The notes below the pieces were generated by a model, which saw only the letters and a program-made list of their open reading frames with translations, was not told where the DNA came from and ran no database searches. Of a DNA stretch of 64,000 nt, positions 60,903 to 64,000 are shown in pieces. Source of the stretch: Mucilaginibacter polytrichastri (GTDB lineage: Bacteria; Bacteroidota; Bacteroidia; Sphingobacteriales; Sphingobacteriaceae); assembly GCF_001911425.1 (NCBI RefSeq), contig NZ_MPPL01000001.1:5666982-5730981 (forward strand), read 5' to 3'. Numbering within the stretch: the stretch's first letter is position 1; every line of letters starts with the position of its first letter. The translations under genes were made by a program, and so were the position numbers.

Positions 60903-61634
60903 ATGACTCCTTTTATGGCCGAATTTCTCGGCACTATGTTGATGATACTATTAGGCGATGGCGTGGTTGCCAATGTTTTATTAAATGATACCAAAGGCAA
61001 TAACAGCGGCTGGATGGTGATCTGTACCGCCTGGGGCTTCGCCGTATTTGTTGGTGTTGTTGTGGCTGGCCCTTACAGCGGGGCTCACTTTAACCCGGCA
61101 ATCACCATTGGGTTGGCTATAGCCGGTAAATTTCCCTGGGTGAATGTGCTGCCGTACATATGTGCGCAAATGCTGGGAGCGGCTACAGGTGCCTTCCTGG
61201 TTTGGATCATGTACTTTGATCATTTTAAGCGTACTAAAGATTCGGCAAGTATTTTAGCGGTATTCGCTACAGGGCCCGCCATTCGAAATTATAAAGTGAA
61301 TTTGACCAGCGAGGTTATTGGCGCTTTTGTGCTTTTGTTAACTATATTTTATACAACCGGCGGTGAAATTACAGCTACTAAAACACCTATAGGCTTAGGT
61401 TCTGTAGGAGCATTACCTGTAGCTATACTAGTTGTGGTGATCGGGCTTTCTTTAGGTGGTACAACAGGCTATGCGATCAATCCATGCCGCGACCTTGGCC
61501 CGCGCATTATGCACGCCATTTTACCGATACCAAACAAAGGTTCCAGTGACTGGGCCTATTCCTGGGTACCAGTTTTAGGGCCCGTTATAGGAACCGTTCT
61601 CGCAGCACTACTGTTTTTACAATTACACCCATAG
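60903..61634 (+). CDS. glpF: Glycerol facilitator (MIP family)
   Basis: A 243-residue six-helix channel. The first pore motif is FNPAIT; the second reads INPCRDLGPR, with Cys in place of the usual Ala of NPA. The ARDxGPR-like context (Arg of the selectivity filter) is kept, so glycerol transport is likely. It is cotranscribed with glpD and glpK. Confidence 0.93.
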   Translation: MTPFMAEFLGTMLMILLGDGVVANVLLNDTKGNNSGWMVICTAWGFAVFVGVVVAGPYSGAHFNPAITIGLAIAGKFPWVNVLPYICAQMLGAATGAFLVWIMYFDHFKRTKDSASILAVFATGPAIRNYKVNLTSEVIGAFVLLLTIFYTTGGEITATKTPIGLGSVGALPVAILVVVIGLSLGGTTGYAINPCRDLGPRIMHAILPIPNKGSSDWAYSWVPVLGPVIGTVLAALLFLQLHP

Positions 61635-61667
61635 TCCTAATATTCACGCTTATTTAAATGAAGTACC

Positions 61668-62447
61668 ATGAAAACATTAGTAAAAATAGGATTAACGGCC
61701 ATGTCCGGAGTTATAGGACTTTGCCTTAACGTAAAGGCACAAGAATTAGCGAAGAAAACCGATACCGATGTGGTAAAAAAAGATATACCGTTTGATATCA
61801 ATTTGCAGCTGCGCAGCAACTACATCTGGCGGGGATTTAAAGTCTCGGATGCGCCCATAACCGATGTAGACATCCATTATGATTTTACCAAGTCAAAGAG
61901 CCTATCGGTTGGCGTATGGGGTGGTACCAGTTTTACCGGCGATTATAAGGAGTTTGACTATTATGTAAGTTACACCAAACCCACGTATAGTTTTTCCATT
62001 TGGGATGTCAATAACTTCAGCAATTTTCCAAACGCAGATATCTTTAACTATAATCCATCCAGTACTTCTCATTTTATTGATGTTAGAGCGGGTTATAAGT
62101 TTGGTAATTCTTTTCCATTAAGCATAGATTGGGCAACGATTATTTTGGGTCGCGATACACATCCTACCGATAATGGAAATGTTGCTAATAGTTATTCCAA
62201 CTACGTTGAACTGGGTTACCGGTTCTGGAAGTTTGAAACAACCGAGCTCCACGTATTTGTAGCAGGTGGGTTCGCTTTTGGAAGGCAGGCTAATTTTTAC
62301 GGGTCAAAGCCCAATATTGTCAACACCGGAGTAACGCTGAATAAAGATTTGATTGTTTTTAAATATCATATCCCAATGGCAGCTACGGCGATGTTAAATC
62401 CAGAAAAAAAATATGGTGCACTATCGTTGGTGTTTAATGTGTTTTAG
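61668..62447 (+). CDS. Outer-membrane protein (porin-like)
   Basis: Signal peptide (to about KAQELAKK) followed by about 225 residues that alternate as beta strands, including LQLRSNYIWRGFKVSD, as in outer-membrane porins of the TorF type. It ends in LSLVFNVF, a normal barrel C-terminus. Placed in the glycerol operon it may let glycerol or glycerophosphodiesters into the periplasm. Confidence 0.8.
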   Translation: MKTLVKIGLTAMSGVIGLCLNVKAQELAKKTDTDVVKKDIPFDINLQLRSNYIWRGFKVSDAPITDVDIHYDFTKSKSLSVGVWGGTSFTGDYKEFDYYVSYTKPTYSFSIWDVNNFSNFPNADIFNYNPSSTSHFIDVRAGYKFGNSFPLSIDWATIILGRDTHPTDNGNVANSYSNYVELGYRFWKFETTELHVFVAGGFAFGRQANFYGSKPNIVNTGVTLNKDLIVFKYHIPMAATAMLNPEKKYGALSLVFNVF

Positions 62448-62481
62448 GAAATTATTCACTGTACTATTCATAGACAACCTC

Positions 62482-63210
62482 ATGGAAATGAACAACATAT
62501 ATGTGCTGGTACACGGCGCATGGCAGGGAAGTTCGTCCTGGCAATTTGTTAAAAAAGCCCTCGAAAATGAAAATCAAGAAGTAATTACCATCACATTGCC
62601 CGGACATGACACTGTTGACTGGAATCAAGACGCGCTGAGTATGGATATATACCGTGACGCTGTTATTGAAAAGATCAACCTTATTGATGGAGCCGTAATC
62701 TTAGTAGGTCATTGTCTGGGTGGAATGGTAATTTCTGCAGTTGCAGAATGTATTCCAAAAAAAATTGAAAAGTTGATTTTTATTAGTGCCTTTCTACCGG
62801 CTGACGGGCAATCTCTATTAGCGCTATCATCCTGGTATGAAGAATCTCCGGTGAATTCCAGTTTAAATACTGCCTGGGATTGCCCGGCATTAGGAATTGA
62901 GAAGACGCTATTGATGGACGTTTTTTGTCCGGATGCACTTCAGCATACACAACTTTATTTTGATGACTATCAAATTGAACCTACCGCGCCATTGAGCAAT
63001 CCGGTGAGGCTAACCTCTAAAAGCTTTGGCACCATCTCTAAATTTTACATTCATTGTTTGAAAGATAAAGCCATTGCCCTATGTGCGCAAAATCAAATGG
63101 CAAAAGCTGCCGGTGTAAAAAGCACCTTTTGTATTAATAGTGGTCATACACCTCAATTATCTATGCCATATGTACTGGCAGGTATTTTACAAGGTATTTC
63201 TTATTTGTAA
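62482..63210 (+). CDS. Alpha/beta hydrolase with Cys nucleophile
   Basis: From the ATG at 62482 (MEMNNIYVLVHGAWQGSSSWQ) a 242-residue hydrolase like plant methylesterases and bacterial relatives. The nucleophile elbow is GHCLGG, with Cys78 where Ser is usual; the late His222 is in SGHTPQLSMP. Cys nucleophiles occur in dienelactone hydrolases; here it may change or abolish esterase activity. It starts 34 bp after the outer-membrane protein gene. Confidence 0.85.
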   Translation: MEMNNIYVLVHGAWQGSSSWQFVKKALENENQEVITITLPGHDTVDWNQDALSMDIYRDAVIEKINLIDGAVILVGHCLGGMVISAVAECIPKKIEKLIFISAFLPADGQSLLALSSWYEESPVNSSLNTAWDCPALGIEKTLLMDVFCPDALQHTQLYFDDYQIEPTAPLSNPVRLTSKSFGTISKFYIHCLKDKAIALCAQNQMAKAAGVKSTFCINSGHTPQLSMPYVLAGILQGISYL

Positions 63211-63248
63211 TCAAAATGGATCAAAATTTTTATGATCAACTTACATAA

Positions 63249-63517
63249 ATGTATATGACGGTTTTATGGGTTATCAAAGCAAATTCAGGTCAGACAGATG
63301 ATACTTTTAGCCTCATAGAGCTAACCATGCTATCTGGTTTAGGCCGGCCTCCTCATTTACATCAAGGTGTGGAAGAAATCTTTTGCATAAAAAGGTGAGC
63401 TTAGCCTATGGATAGAAGGAAACGTTTTGAAGCTACCTACTCCCGAAAAATTGCCTCAAAAAGGGAAATACGAACTGTACGTACACATCTCCTATTGCCG
63501 AAATTGTTTAATTGGAA
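63249..63517 (+). pseudogene. Decayed cupin gene
   Basis: One frame reads SLIELTMLSGLGRPPHLHQGVEEIFCI, a cupin first motif with its His and Glu ligands, then stops; a shifted frame continues KGELSLWIEGNVLKLPTPEKL. A base change in the AAAAA run near 63390 caused the shift. The second cupin motif is not found, so the rest is lost. Confidence 0.65.
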
Positions 63518-63525
63518 TACATGGA

Positions 63526-63891
63526 TCACTCCGCCAATTGTTTTTCTATCCTTTCAAGCAAATAATCAATATCAAAAGGCTTTGCGACAAAATCATTCGG
63601 CGCACCTGGCTGGTGAAGCGATGCAACGAGATCATGTGTCCCTGAAATCAGAATAACGGGTACGGAACTGGTCAAATGGTTTTCCTTAATGTTTCTGCTA
63701 ATTGAGCGGCCATCCATGCCGGCCAGCATTACATCCATTAATACCAAATCTGGTTGAAAGTCATTAAGATGGTCAAACACATTATCCCCACATGTCAAGG
63801 TACGAATGTCATAACCGGCTTCTACTAATATTAAAGAAAGAATCTCCAAAATATCCGGATCATCGTCGAGGACTAAAATTTTCTTACTCAT
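63526..63891 (-). CDS. Stand-alone receiver-domain response regulator
   Basis: A 121-residue CheY-like protein: LVLDDDPDILEIL (acidic pocket), Asp in LVLMDVMLAGMDG (phosphoacceptor), ISGT and FVAKPFD with the conserved Lys. There is no output domain. No histidine kinase is visible in the window next to it. The 109 bp beyond its start to the window end are AT-rich, without a gene. Confidence 0.93.
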   Translation of the reverse strand: MSKKILVLDDDPDILEILSLILVEAGYDIRTLTCGDNVFDHLNDFQPDLVLMDVMLAGMDGRSISRNIKENHLTSSVPVILISGTHDLVASLHQPGAPNDFVAKPFDIDYLLERIEKQLAE

Positions 63892-64000
63892 AAACCAGAT
63901 ACATACAAAGACTGCAATGCAATAGGTCTATTACCATGCCAGTATTAATATAATAAAAATTAAAAATTAATTATAAATTTTTAATGAAGATTCTACATTA

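Noticed and set aside
17247..64000. Right-hand att site of the island
   Set aside because: I looked for a copy of the tRNA-Asn 3' end (CAGCCTCAGGAG or similar) and saw none; no border is claimed.
1..64000. CRISPR array, prophage structural genes, rRNA operon
   Set aside because: No regular direct repeats, no capsid or tail genes and no rRNA-like sequence were seen.

Overview
The window looks like a chromosome segment of a Bacteroidota bacterium, most likely family Sphingobacteriaceae (Mucilaginibacter or Pedobacter type). The basis is Bacteroidota-type families (DUF983, DUF2461, DUF4286, GIN/DUF2807, SusC-type and S9 proteins), TAnnTTTG-like -7 promoter elements, lipoprotein signals of Bacteroidota style, and interspersed hairpin repeats of the kind that litter these genomes. 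The genus is inference.

Layout. 1-17.3 kb is ordinary chromosome: housekeeping and envelope genes, a complete IS481-like insertion sequence (2909-3980) with a 5-bp target duplication inside an older repeat, dTDP-rhamnose epimerase, a TPR protein, an S9-family protein lacking catalytic residues, a two-component system, a GIN-domain protein, a glycosyltransferase 39 and a PfkB kinase. It ends at tRNA-Asn(GTT). Directly after the tRNA lies a tyrosine recombinase (17535-18851), so an accessory island appears to start there.

18.9-44.6 kb is a patchwork of one-component regulators (AraC, Crp/Fnr, HxlR, TetR, XRE) placed beside small-molecule enzymes: SDRs, FAD monooxygenases, quinone oxidoreductases, alpha/beta hydrolases, cupin, PEBP, DinB and a flavin/ferric-reductase-like protein split by a frameshift. 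Several regulators exist as decayed copies (LytTR, AraC twice, Crp). Palindromic operator candidates repeat at more than one place and link regulators to targets: a TetR operator pair, an ATAACATATGTTAT site near a Crp/Fnr gene, and an XRE site.

44.7-51.6 kb holds a strongly folded RNA candidate, then a chimeric reading frame joining the N-terminus of a SusC/RagA TonB-dependent transporter to the C-terminal half of the conjugation coupling protein TraG, then the usual downstream cargo of a Bacteroidota conjugative element (small conserved protein, M23 peptidase, ArdC, DUF4099/DUF3945-like protein, Toprim-like protein, PH-domain protein). This is best read as an integrative conjugative element that lost its transfer operon by deletion.

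51.6-64 kb carries an AraC regulator with an aldo/keto reductase, a Gfo/Idh oxidoreductase, an M61 peptidase, a glycerol operon (DUF3606 protein, glpD, glpK, glpF, outer-membrane protein, hydrolase), a decayed cupin gene and a stand-alone receiver protein. No right-hand att repeat of the tRNA-Asn end was found by eye, so the island's right border is unknown.
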